From Parvularculaceae bacterium UBA4496 (GTDB taxonomy: Bacteria > Pseudomonadota > Alphaproteobacteria > Caulobacterales > Parvularculaceae), in the NCBI GenBank assembly GCA_002388885.1, contig DGNI01000193.1, positions 5,932 through 29,335 on the forward strand: a stretch of DNA of 23,404 bases, written 5' to 3'. The notes under the pieces were generated by a model. The model was not told the DNA's origin and did not search any database. It was given only the letters and a program-made list of their open reading frames with translations. Position 1 is the first letter of the stretch, and each line of letters begins with the position of its first letter. Both the position numbers and the translations under genes were made by a program. This document shows positions 11,201 through 18,974 of the stretch, piece by piece.

Positions 11201-12479
11201 GCTTCGCAACGTTCTTGCCCGAGATGTGCTTAGAGAGGGGTTCCCTGCCATGTTCATCGAATAGAGCAGTCGCTTGCGCTTGCGGCCATACCTCGAAGAC
11301 CTCTTTCGGCAAGACAACGGCGTGTTCTTTATCCGCTAAGCGCCCACCGTCTGTCAGCAGCAAGTCTCGCTCTTGAATAGCTGTTTCGAAGGACTTCTCG
11401 ACAATCGCGCCGCAAACGCCTTCCAGGGCACTATTGCCGCGATCAACATCTGGCATCATATCATAAGCGGCGGCTCGTTCCTCGGGATGAAGATTGGTGT
11501 TACCCAACCAATCAAGCATGACTTCGGCAACAAGCCGTCCTGTGCGCTCCAATAGCCAACGGTTGGTCGGTGACGTTTCGGGGTCTTTGATTTTAAGTCG
11601 CGCAGGGTCTTGAATAAACGGAGCATTGCAGGCGAACGGCAACTGTGTGCTCACCCCAGTTGGCAAGACCACAAACAAGCGTCCTTCTATGCCGACTACA
11701 ATTTCAACCTGACACGGCGGAAGTGCTATATCATGCTCAGCGCCCAGCATACGCTCTTGGCGAATTTCCCTTAGGGCATCCTCAGGGAAATCTTGAGGAG
11801 TAGAACGAGCGAGCAGAAATTGCTTCTCCGGGTTTTCCTGTAACGCCAGCCATTCCGTTCCGTTTACAGGACCGTCGCCAAAGCTGCCCCAGTGAACTTC
11901 TTTGCCGCCAATAGTGATGCGTCGAATGTTGCGGAAGAACAGCAGGGAGACCGGACTCTTCAGCCACTCCTCTAGGTTCTTTCTGACTTCAGTCTCACGG
12001 TGTTCGTCGGAAATTAATACGCGAACGGTCGTGCGATCTCTGTTCACCGCACTGCCATTCATCCAGAACGGCTCGGTAAAGCGTTTCTGATCGAAGCCTA
12101 CAGAGAGTGTAGGTGTGTAAAGTTCCACGCGGTCGCCGAGACTGAACGTACTCTTGAAGCCGATACCTCGAAAACCGATCGTGTGGAGCGCTCGCTTGTT
12201 CGAATAGCCAAACTTACACAGCGAAGCGAAGTGTTCTTCGGTGAAGTCCTCTCCATTGTGTGAGAAAAGGAAGCTGCCGTCCTGGATATCCACCGACGCC
12301 TCAGTGGCATGTGCGTCATCTGCATTCTGCAACAGTTCCGAGAGGATATGACGAGGACTCTGAACCTGCTTGAAGAGTTGATGCCACGGTGCAGCCAGCT
12401 CGGGATCGCTGTCCAGCTGCTCCCAGCGCTTGGCAGAGCGCTCTCGAATCGATTCGAAATATGCAGGCCTTGAACTCAT
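8223..12479 (-). CDS. Large protein with sacsin/Hsp90-like (GHKL) ATPase domain
   Basis: A 1418-residue protein. Residues ~40-150 form a Bergerat-fold ATP-binding domain of the sacsin N-terminal type: N-box ELLQNADDA at 48-56 and GIGFKS at 105-110. The box that normally reads DNGxGF appears as HNGEDF at 74-79, so nucleotide contacts may be altered. I recognise no domain in the long middle part. An acidic linker rich in D, E and S spans about 1186-1280 and leads to a compact C-terminal module (about 1281-1418) of unknown family. Proteins of this shape occur in defence islands with DUF3883 helicases and DUF1156 methylases; the family may act as a DNA-clamping or sensing ATPase (inference). Its start overlaps the helicase stop by four bases (ATGA) and its end overlaps the methyltransferase start by 17. 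Confidence 0.87.
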   Translation of the reverse strand: MSSRPAYFESIRERSAKRWEQLDSDPELAAPWHQLFKQVQSPRHILSELLQNADDAHATEASVDIQDGSFLFSHNGEDFTEEHFASLCKFGYSNKRALHTIGFRGIGFKSTFSLGDRVELYTPTLSVGFDQKRFTEPFWMNGSAVNRDRTTVRVLISDEHRETEVRKNLEEWLKSPVSLLFFRNIRRITIGGKEVHWGSFGDGPVNGTEWLALQENPEKQFLLARSTPQDFPEDALREIRQERMLGAEHDIALPPCQVEIVVGIEGRLFVVLPTGVSTQLPFACNAPFIQDPARLKIKDPETSPTNRWLLERTGRLVAEVMLDWLGNTNLHPEERAAAYDMMPDVDRGNSALEGVCGAIVEKSFETAIQERDLLLTDGGRLADKEHAVVLPKEVFEVWPQAQATALFDEHGREPLSKHISGKNVAKLKNWNAVDEISNQDVLDVLQSKHFPKPSTWRQLLSLWVYIDKLLQSNEYYCSEDELRIVPVQGKDILLAASEVVRLGEKRMVPSDDDWAFLGDRLSVLNQNWMRFLTEQRRNAENEKDKKLDNLVDRAESVLDAVGLGDTSDTGNVIDQVAEAFFAEQQVQLRDAVRLAHIAAKLGAQIGDHFRFVCQDRKLRPIRKTVIYDQDGALELLLPDEWAEQHLLHPEYTKEFRSCSKDEWVAWVSSGRSGLNSFVPLKRDQSRHWSEMSLQKTLKERHYAGRYNTRYSNPSFLISDWDFDAKFWEHWEALEEEVPAVWSCVAGFVLAAPSQWTNFLSATVSEVASNGHERRIIRDGLPPKWLAALRERPCLPDTNGVLRKPSELLMRTHDTEALMDVEAFVHGLLDNEATKPVLKQLGVSDTPTGPEKILQRLRSLSQAQTPPAHEVEKWYRRLDQLIDSCSTEDFLKIRTSFGSERLVLTESNSWENSLGAFLSTGEEDIPDIPLIRAGVRELTLWRKIDVGDRPTAELALEWLKSLPSGKVVQPNEMRRVKTLIARFPISVWEECGHWLNLAGEWVPTDSFAYALSMQTLTRWSHLHQWVREKTADLQMLSAETNEAEPFSTLTPLSAQIEERFDQREKPSGEGEQRAWLKELGLLLQRIELDDEQEASRIRELGIALSNTLWLTSPRIQIVPYIDGKPAGTARQADALWLGDTLFAEDKPLAKLAKAVAQELGKTFRRQDIGDAIKLCFDRDPAFVRSYMEENFELCDEGEVGDQTQRDSAVVEEPSGDADGPHVSEAASDHEDEESLPASVDEDGDLDTVVHSDVTGEDNPEEKDHEDERSMQSDDDKDTEEEVIYRPVKPRLSKPQLIERFAVAKGFKKDEDGHFFADNGHTIAKTQGSLFPWEMRNATGDVTKRLLPKEHCLEREPLQLGADIWGILEREPDSYALILADPDDNPVEASGKMLIELRERGVLALHPSTYRLVIEHEKQL

Positions 12480-15400
12480 CGCGGTGGTTCTGCGCTGTCC
12501 AGCAGGTGCTTCAGATCAAATTGCTGAGCGGTCACGCCAAATGCGGGCTCTACGTCAAACGGTCGCCAAACATATTTGGGGATATGGACAAAACCCTCAG
12601 CGACATGGACGACAGCAAGAATGTAATCGTCGGGCTTGTTCAGGCAGGTGATAATCTCGTTTCGGGTCACAATGATGGAGTTGGCACCCTCAACCCGGCC
12701 CTTAACTTCAATGAAGCGTTGCCTCTTGGCCTTTGGATCGAATGAAAGAATATCGTAGCCGACTTTGCTTGCAGAGACATCAATTGGCTCATTGCCAAGT
12801 CCCGTTTCTGCCTCCATCACGGCCTGCATAGCACGCAATTCGACTTTCTTCCTGGCTTCTGCATCTTCGGCGAAGCCTCTCGGGATACCCGCACCGTTTG
12901 ACTTGGCGAGTACTAATCCCTTCGGAATGACGACCAGACCTCCGCGAACAGCAGGAGGCGCGGCCTTGATGTTTTTCTCTTCACCAAGTTGCAGCATGCG
13001 CTTCTGGAGCCGGTCCGATAGGTCTTCTGCGCGGCGCACCGCGTTCTCCCAATTCAGCCTCGTCTTCTTTCCGGCCTTCTCTTGTTCTTTCAGTTCGAAA
13101 GCTCGCGAATCCCAGTAATTTATTTCTTTCTTGAGACGAGCTTGAACTTCCCGTTCGGTCTTTTCGATCTCGGGGATGCGCCGTGCTTTCACCTCTTTCA
13201 GGTGCTCTTGCGCCAGTTCGATGATGGCGAATCCTTTCACCTTTTCTTCTAGGTTTCCCGATAACCAAGGCTTACTGAGTTCTTCAGCGACTAGCTCGAG
13301 TTCCTCTTGTGTCGCCGCACGAAGATCGAGGTGAGGCGCGATACCCGCGTTAGTGACCGATCCGCTTTCATTGATGGCCGCAAACTGAAGACGTTGAGAA
13401 ACGGTCTGAGGCAGGCCTTTGCTCGTGCGACGTCCGTCTTCTATGCTGTGTTCCAGCAGAAACACTGCACTGACATCATCAGAAAGATCAGAATCATCAA
13501 CCATGACTGCGCCTTGCTTCAGTAAGTGCGCGTACTGTTCCCGCACAAGGCTGGTCACCGCTTCGAGAAGCGGGTGTCCAGGACAGACAAACTCTGCAAC
13601 GGGCTGTCGATTGATATATTTCTTGTCGAAGCAAATGCGCTCGTATCTTTTTTGGATCGGCGCTCCAGCCCCGATCAAACGATCACGTTCGCGAATGCGC
13701 ACAGGCACATGCGTGATTTCGAAACGACCTTCTTCACGCGGTTTAAATTTCCCGCCAAGGTGCTCGAAGGCCTCAAAGAAGAAACTCTGGATATGGTGCG
13801 GCTGCAGTCGTTCAGCTTCGGCCCGCTCCATCTTCAAGCGCACTTCTTCGACCGTTGCTTCGGGCATCATATCATTCGTGAGCTTACGTTTGCTGATCAG
13901 CTCTTCGATATGCTTATAGTCAACGGCGCCATCGATCTGCTGGAAAAGCCTGGCTTTGACATCTTCTCGGTCGCCATATTGGATCGCCTGCCACAGCAAA
14001 TCCTTGAGTGAAGTCTCCTCGAACATCTCCCCCAACACATCATAGACTCGACCCTTGAGAGCACTCCGGGCAGTCTCAAGCTTTTCCAACAAGCGACCGT
14101 AAACCTGGCCCTCACGGGTGTTCGCCGCGACAAGATTCCAGAGGTGACAAACCTCGGTTTGACCAATTCTGTGAATTCGACCGAAGCGCTGCTCGATTTT
14201 GTTCGGATTCCAGGGCAGGTCATAGTTCACCATGAGGTGCCCGCGCTGAAGGTTCACACCTTCGCCCGCCGCGTCGTTCGCGACCAAAACCATGAGTTCG
14301 CGGTCCTGCATGAAGCGGCTAATGACTTTTCGCCGTTCCTCGCGGCTAACGCCACCATGGATCACTTCTACCGCATCAGCTTTTCCAAGGCGTCCGATGA
14401 TCTTGTCGGCAAGGTACTGAAGGGTATCTTTTGCTTCGGTAAAAATGATGAGTTTACGGCGAACGCCATCTCCATCAATCATCAGCTCATCATCAAGTAT
14501 CTTGTCAAGCTGCGTCCACTTTGTATCCTTACCAGATTTCAAGACGTTGAGCGCTTGAAGCTCCAAGCTCTTGAGCGTTTCAACTTCGATTTCGAGCTGT
14601 TCGATTGACTCCGCGGAGGTTGCGGTGGTCGAAATCGTTTCCTCGAAATCCTCAATGTCCTCTTCGCTGTATTCATCGATATTAGAAAGAATTTCGTCGC
14701 CGAGCATTTTATCGCGGGACGAAAGATCGTGCTTCTTCCCTCGCGCAATCAAACGTGCTTCATCGAGTTCATTTTCAAGACGCTCACGGCGGCGTTTCAA
14801 AGACTGGTAGATTGCGGCGGGAGACGACGCTAAGCGACGCTGCAGGATTTGCAGCGCGAAACCGACGTTGTTTTTCTTCTTGCCATCTTCTTCGGCAAAC
14901 CTCTGTACTCGGTTCATCTCGTCGCGAACGTATTCGGTCACGGCAGCGTACAGAGAAGCCTCTTCGTCGGAGAGTTCGTAGTGAACCGTGTAGGCTCGGC
15001 GCTCAGGAAAGAGCGGTGTTCCGTCAAACTTTAAGAGCTCTTCCTTTGTAAGGCGCCGCATCATGTCCTCGGTGTCAGCGTAGTGAACACCGTCCCGGAA
15101 ACGTCCTTCGAAGCGATCGCCATCCAACAATGCCATAAAGAGCTGAAAGTCGGCTTCTTTGCCGTTGTGTGGAGTTGCCGACATAAGAAGCAGGTGTCGG
15201 CAGATTTGCCCGAGCTTCTCTCCCAATAGATATCGTTTGGTTCTTTTGACTTCGTTCCCGAAATAGCTTGCTGACATCCTGTGAGCCTCGTCGGAAATGA
15301 TAAGGTCCCATTCCGTGGATCGAATAAGCTTTTCCTGAAGCTCATCGTTGCGCGCGAGTACGTCCAGGCGCGCGATCAGGTGGTTCTTGTCATTAAAAGG

Positions 15401-15997
15401 ATTGCCGGAGCGCGAGTGCTCAATCATATCGCGCGTAAGGATATCAAATTCGAGATTAAACTTCTCGCCGAGTTCGTCTTGCCACTGTTCCACCAAGCTT
15501 CCCGGGGCCACCACAAGGCAACGCTCCAAATCACCGCGCGCTACCAACTCTTTGATAAGTAGCCCCGCCATGATGGTCTTTCCTGCACCGGGGTCGTCGG
15601 CCAACAGGAAGCGGAGAGGTTGCCGAGGTAGCATCTCGCCGTACACAGCCGTAATTTGGTGCGGGAGTGGTTGAACTAGACTTGTGTGGATAGCAAGGTA
15701 AGGATCGAAATGGTGCGCGAGCTTGATCCTGTGTGCCTCCGTCACCAGCCTAAGCAACTCTCCATTCGCATCAAACGAGAATGCGGAGCCTGTGTTCGCG
15801 ACACGGAGAGTATGCTCTTCGTCACGGTAAACGATACGATCTTGCACACCGCCGTTCGGGTCTTCGTAAACCACCTTTACAGCTTGGTCACCGAACCATT
15901 CGACGTTGACGATCTTGGCGTTCCCCGAAGCGGAAAGGCCCTCGATCAATGCACCAGATTTGAGGTCTTCAAGTCGCGCCTTCTTTGCTTTTGACAT
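12476..15997 (-). CDS. SNF2-like helicase with C-terminal DUF3883 domain, first gene of the defence operon
   Basis: A 1173-residue superfamily 2 helicase/translocase. Walker A DDPGAGKT is at 134-141, the DEAH box at 236-239, SAT at 273-275, and motif VI QRFGRIHRIGQ at 603-613. An insertion at about 390-490 between the two RecA-like lobes looks coiled-coil. The last ~105 residues form a DUF3883 domain: GYD at 1080-1082 and E1097-V-K1099 match the D...ExK pattern of PD-(D/E)xK nucleases, so this could be the DNA-cleaving part of a system that otherwise lacks a nuclease (inference). The architecture resembles DrmD of class 1 DISARM. The start ATG at 15997 has a good ribosome site (GGAAAGG). The 125 bases between it and the WYL gene show no strong promoter, so read-through from the regulator gene is possible. 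Confidence 0.92.
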   Translation of the reverse strand: MSKAKKARLEDLKSGALIEGLSASGNAKIVNVEWFGDQAVKVVYEDPNGGVQDRIVYRDEEHTLRVANTGSAFSFDANGELLRLVTEAHRIKLAHHFDPYLAIHTSLVQPLPHQITAVYGEMLPRQPLRFLLADDPGAGKTIMAGLLIKELVARGDLERCLVVAPGSLVEQWQDELGEKFNLEFDILTRDMIEHSRSGNPFNDKNHLIARLDVLARNDELQEKLIRSTEWDLIISDEAHRMSASYFGNEVKRTKRYLLGEKLGQICRHLLLMSATPHNGKEADFQLFMALLDGDRFEGRFRDGVHYADTEDMMRRLTKEELLKFDGTPLFPERRAYTVHYELSDEEASLYAAVTEYVRDEMNRVQRFAEEDGKKKNNVGFALQILQRRLASSPAAIYQSLKRRRERLENELDEARLIARGKKHDLSSRDKMLGDEILSNIDEYSEEDIEDFEETISTTATSAESIEQLEIEVETLKSLELQALNVLKSGKDTKWTQLDKILDDELMIDGDGVRRKLIIFTEAKDTLQYLADKIIGRLGKADAVEVIHGGVSREERRKVISRFMQDRELMVLVANDAAGEGVNLQRGHLMVNYDLPWNPNKIEQRFGRIHRIGQTEVCHLWNLVAANTREGQVYGRLLEKLETARSALKGRVYDVLGEMFEETSLKDLLWQAIQYGDREDVKARLFQQIDGAVDYKHIEELISKRKLTNDMMPEATVEEVRLKMERAEAERLQPHHIQSFFFEAFEHLGGKFKPREEGRFEITHVPVRIRERDRLIGAGAPIQKRYERICFDKKYINRQPVAEFVCPGHPLLEAVTSLVREQYAHLLKQGAVMVDDSDLSDDVSAVFLLEHSIEDGRRTSKGLPQTVSQRLQFAAINESGSVTNAGIAPHLDLRAATQEELELVAEELSKPWLSGNLEEKVKGFAIIELAQEHLKEVKARRIPEIEKTEREVQARLKKEINYWDSRAFELKEQEKAGKKTRLNWENAVRRAEDLSDRLQKRMLQLGEEKNIKAAPPAVRGGLVVIPKGLVLAKSNGAGIPRGFAEDAEARKKVELRAMQAVMEAETGLGNEPIDVSASKVGYDILSFDPKAKRQRFIEVKGRVEGANSIIVTRNEIITCLNKPDDYILAVVHVAEGFVHIPKYVWRPFDVEPAFGVTAQQFDLKHLLDSAEPPR

Positions 15998-16122
15998 AAG
16001 TTAACCTTTCCAAATCCGGCTTGGACGCCAACAAACAATAAGAACCCTCAATTCATCTCGGAGTAATCCGCCCGACATGAACGCGTATGCGGTCTTTCGC
16101 TCATGATTCTGGGGAAAGCTCT

Positions 16123-17049
16123 TCATTGCGCTACTACCCCGACGGCGGGTGCTACCGTGCCGAGCTCGCTGGGCGGCGCAGATGCTTTTACGAGGGCATT
16201 GTGCAATTCATCAGGATTGGCAGCAACGATATGCTGTCTTCGAGGGTCTTCTTTCTCTGGATAACCGAGAAGGCCCAGACGCTTTAATGCGTAAAACAGC
16301 ATCGCAATTCTTACGGTAATGACGCCATTGCCGCCGACAAAACCGTAGTCTTTGCCTACTACAAGCTTTTGACTTTCAGTTAGTCCAGGATGAGCAATGA
16401 TCTGAATGTCGAAGTACTCGTGCCATAGACTGTCGTCCTTGCCGAGGGCACCAGGCGCAGCCATCTTTCCTACGGATAAAATTCGGGGAAGCAGGAAGTC
16501 TTTGAACTGACCTTGCAAATGGCAATAAGCCCGCACGTGCCAGCGGAAGCCATCATAGCCGAACGCGTGCGGAGTGATCCTACGCCATAGCGGATCTGGC
16601 CGATCAGGACTCATCGACTGGTACTCAATGTCGATAGACTTCCTTTCCCGAGCAGACTGCAGAACTGCTCTGAGAACGGAAAAATCGATGTCTCTTCTTG
16701 GTGTGACGGCAATATCCGCTGCGGGCATAATGCCAATCCAAGATTCATCTACGAGTCCGGAGTCTTCAGTTACGGATCGCAGTCTCGATAAATACACGTA
16801 TGGGTCCGGCTCAAGGTAACGCAAAGTAAAGTCTGATTGCGCGACATACCGTTTGCCACGCGTGTCATACTCCATATTGCCGGGGGCGCGCTCTTGATAC
16901 AGGCTCAGGTCCTTCGATGCCTGTGGCACCGACACTCCGAAAGTCTCTATGATATCGCCGCGATTAATCGAGCCCTCCCAAAAGAGGCGAAACTCGATGA
17001 ACTCCAATCGCTGCTCGACGCCCCACCTTAAGCCACCTGCCTTCTTCAT
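16123..17049 (-). CDS. WYL-domain transcriptional repressor, BrxR/CapW-like
   Basis: About 308 residues from the chosen start. The N-terminal part (LRWGVEQRLEFIEFRLFWEG, then GDIIETFGVSVPQASKDLSLY) is the winged helix-turn-helix that opens BrxR/CapW-type regulators. The centre (RRITPHAFGYDGFRWHVRAYC) is the WYL ligand-sensing domain, followed by a WCX-like C-terminal dimer region. The family represses defence operons and is thought to be released by a nucleic-acid signal. The frame extends to an ATG at 17127, but those 26 extra codons run through two repeated palindromic sites and look like translated operator DNA; family members begin near the conserved RWGVEQRLEF. I therefore chose the ATG at 17049 (weak site GAG 7 bases upstream). 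It probably represses itself, the divergent plus-strand operon and perhaps the four-gene operon behind it. Confidence 0.9.
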   Translation of the reverse strand: MKKAGGLRWGVEQRLEFIEFRLFWEGSINRGDIIETFGVSVPQASKDLSLYQERAPGNMEYDTRGKRYVAQSDFTLRYLEPDPYVYLSRLRSVTEDSGLVDESWIGIMPAADIAVTPRRDIDFSVLRAVLQSARERKSIDIEYQSMSPDRPDPLWRRITPHAFGYDGFRWHVRAYCHLQGQFKDFLLPRILSVGKMAAPGALGKDDSLWHEYFDIQIIAHPGLTESQKLVVGKDYGFVGGNGVITVRIAMLFYALKRLGLLGYPEKEDPRRQHIVAANPDELHNALVKASAPPSELGTVAPAVGVVAQ

Positions 17050-17071
17050 ATATTCGCTCAGCGCGCTCCCG

Positions 17072-17092
17072 TGTGTATATAAACTATATTGA
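17072..17092. promoter_or_regulatory. Operator-like site 1, imperfect palindrome
   Basis: This 21-bp site matches site 2 at 17 of 21 positions, including the common 14-base core GTATATAAACTATA (17075-17088). The two sites are centred exactly 34 bp apart, about three helical turns. Its left half fits the consensus and its right half is degenerate. It lies 23-43 bases upstream of the chosen WYL start and touches the -35 box of the plus-strand promoter. Binding by the WYL protein is inferred from position. Confidence 0.7.
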
Positions 17093-17117
17093 CCCCTGCG
17101 GCCATTGCGTATATAAA
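17089..17117 (+). promoter_or_regulatory. Sigma-70-like promoter for the DUF2188/Argonaute operon
   Basis: TTGACC at 17089-17094, then exactly 17 bases, then TATAAA at 17112-17117. This predicts a transcript start near 17124 and a 5' leader of about 37 bases before the ATG at 17161. The -10 box lies inside operator site 2. No comparable promoter is clear on the opposite strand, though TATA-like hexamers within the operators could serve the WYL gene. Confidence 0.65.
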
Positions 17118-17126
17118 CTATACGCA
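17106..17126. promoter_or_regulatory. Operator-like site 2, perfect palindrome
   Basis: Arms TGCGTATA (17106-17113) and TATACGCA (17119-17126) are perfect reverse complements around the five-base spacer TAAAC. The site covers the -10 box and probable transcription start of the plus-strand promoter, where a bound dimer would block RNA polymerase. The neighbouring WYL regulator is the natural ligand (inference). Confidence 0.78.
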
Positions 17127-17160
17127 TTAAATATCAACGTCAAGCCGAAAGGAAAACACG

Positions 17161-17397
17161 ATGCCCGATAGATACGTAACGAAGCACCCGAAGGGTTGGG
17201 CGGTCAAAGCGCCTGGGAGAGAACGAGCCAGCAGCGTTCACGGTACTCAGCGCGAGGCTGAGAAGGCTGCTAAGCGCACAGTACACAACCTCGGCGGAGG
17301 CGAAGTGAGAATCCGGGGGCGCAATGGCCGCTGGCGGGATTCGGACACCGTAGCGCCCGGACGTGATCCGAATCCGCCGCATGACAAGAAACACTAG
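17161..17397 (+). CDS. Small DUF2188 protein
   Basis: A 78-residue, basic, soluble protein. It matches the DUF2188 pattern: a first strand with a GWAVK motif (residues 12-16), an Arg/Ser stretch, the TQREAEKAAKR helix (29-39), then EVRIRGRNGRWRDSDT near the C terminus. DUF2188 proteins are small stand-alone beta-alpha proteins of unknown function, common in bacteria. The ribosome site AAAGGA sits 7-8 bases before the ATG. It is the first gene after the operator-controlled promoter and 125 bases before the SMEK-APAZ gene, so it is probably cotranscribed with the Argonaute system. A role in that system is possible but unsupported; it could be a passenger. Confidence 0.83.
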   Translation: MPDRYVTKHPKGWAVKAPGRERASSVHGTQREAEKAAKRTVHNLGGGEVRIRGRNGRWRDSDTVAPGRDPNPPHDKKH

Positions 17398-17522
17398 CGG
17401 CGGAACCAATCCTGTGACGGCCCGCACCGGAAAAAAAACAGACCGATGTTCACCCTGCCAAAGCGTGGACATGCTCGCCTGGAACGCGGGGGCTCATTCG
17501 ATTGCAGCGACGGGAGGCTCCT

Positions 17523-18974
17523 TTGAAACACATTGAACTACTCAATCAGTTCCGAGAGGAGGTTTCAAAGCTCGCACTGGAGATCGAAAGCTCCACAGCG
17601 ATGGGCCATTTCGATATCAATAAGATCTGTGAAGACCTCGTTTGCGGCCTCATTCGCGAACTTTATGGATTCGACGGCCTACGGAATCTCAATGCGGAAG
17701 AAAAACAAAACTTTCCGGGAATTGACCTTGCTGACGACGGCGCGCGTGTCGCGATTCAGGTTACGTCTGATAGGTCTTTGGACAAAATAAAGGATACGTT
17801 GGCTAAGTGCGTCACATACAAGCACTACGAAAAATACGACCGTATAATTGTTTACATCCTTACAAAGAAACAAGCCTCATATTCTGCTGACCCTATCAAT
17901 GCCATTTGCGCAGACAAGTTCGACTTCAGTGCACGAAATGACATACTGGATTCGCGAGATATCTCTACGAAGGCTGCGGCTGCCGAACCCAACAAACTCA
18001 AATCAGCCTACGAATTGCTTTTGGCGTATATGCGCGGCAGCGATGTCGGACTCGCTGACGAGGATTTTGATCCCCCACAGGAGCCGGAGGAAGAACTCAG
18101 CACGAACCTGGTTGAATTGTATTTTCCACCCACACTTTTTATCGCCGAAATCCGCCCAGAACTTCTTGAGAGTGCAAAAGGCCGGAAGCTCAAAAACCAC
18201 CGCAAGGCTATTAAAGATCATTGTCGAAAAAACGGAATCGGCACCCCGTCAGATTTTGAAGCGAGCGGCGGACGGTTGATCACATTTCATGATCTTGAGG
18301 CCGATGATTGCCCATTTAGGCCGTTGATAGATGAGGGCACAGTCGAGCCTCTTGCCCCGAGCGATTACTATGGGATCGACGAGCCGCATGAACGGATTTT
18401 CAAGTCACTTTTGCGGTTTGTGCTTCAACAAAAGCTCTACCGGCATGGCGTTCTTTGGCAACACAATGAGGGAAAGTTCATTTTCCTTCCGCACAAGCCC
18501 CATCAGAATAAACGAACAGAAGCTTGGGTTGGCCAGAAAGCATCGTCGAGAATGGTTTTTGAGCGCAAGTTCAAGACCGCTAAGAAGGGCGAAGTTCTGT
18601 CTACGCGCCATTTTGCCTTTAGCGTGGACTTCCTGCTTCACGACGCTGAGTGGTATGTATCACTGACACCTGACTGGTTCTTCAGCTACGGTGATGATTA
18701 CCGACGCTCCATATACGGAGACAAACCTTTGGCAGGGTTGAAGCGTATGGAAAAGAATCGTTCAGTCTATGATCAGTTCCGATTTCTTGCCTCTTGGCTG
18801 GAGAGCATCGACAGAGAGGACCTGTTCTCAGACGACTCCGAGTCGTCATCTCCTTCCCTCAGCTTTTCGTCCCCACTGAAGATAACGGGAGGACGGTCGC
18901 TGGATGAGCAGCTTTGGGAGCCATTGCATGTTCCCGCCGAAGATGTGGGTCAAGAGAGGCTTGGTGCGTTTTGA
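17523..18974 (+). CDS. SMEK-APAZ protein, probable effector partner of the short Argonaute
   Basis: A 483-residue protein from the TTG at 17523, preceded by GGGAGG five bases upstream; a TTG at 17502 would add seven residues. Residues 1-170 match the SMEK N-terminal domain: DINKICEDL at 31-39, NFPGIDLAD at 63-71, and AIQVTS at 77-82. GID...IQVT recalls the D...(E/Q)xK core of PD-(D/E)xK nucleases, with the lysine replaced by threonine. Residues ~195-483 look like an APAZ domain, notably AFSVDFLLHDAEWYVSLTP (365-383) and QFRFLASWL (418-426), the part that binds short Argonautes. In known systems APAZ is fused to TIR, SIR2 or DUF4365 effectors, and the pair kills or disables the cell when the Argonaute finds invader nucleic acid. 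The stop overlaps the Argonaute start. SMEK and APAZ calls rest on remembered patterns, not a search. Confidence 0.8.
   Translation: MKHIELLNQFREEVSKLALEIESSTAMGHFDINKICEDLVCGLIRELYGFDGLRNLNAEEKQNFPGIDLADDGARVAIQVTSDRSLDKIKDTLAKCVTYKHYEKYDRIIVYILTKKQASYSADPINAICADKFDFSARNDILDSRDISTKAAAAEPNKLKSAYELLLAYMRGSDVGLADEDFDPPQEPEEELSTNLVELYFPPTLFIAEIRPELLESAKGRKLKNHRKAIKDHCRKNGIGTPSDFEASGGRLITFHDLEADDCPFRPLIDEGTVEPLAPSDYYGIDEPHERIFKSLLRFVLQQKLYRHGVLWQHNEGKFIFLPHKPHQNKRTEAWVGQKASSRMVFERKFKTAKKGEVLSTRHFAFSVDFLLHDAEWYVSLTPDWFFSYGDDYRRSIYGDKPLAGLKRMEKNRSVYDQFRFLASWLESIDREDLFSDDSESSSPSLSFSSPLKITGGRSLDEQLWEPLHVPAEDVGQERLGAF

Noticed and set aside
16082..16092. Possible third operator half-site (ATACGC on the minus strand) near the helicase promoter region
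   Set aside because: Only six bases match one arm of the palindrome and there is no second arm.
17382..17537. 51-codon ATG frame bridging the DUF2188 and SMEK-APAZ genes
   Set aside because: It overlaps both genes out of frame, has no recognisable motif and no better ribosome site; more likely chance.
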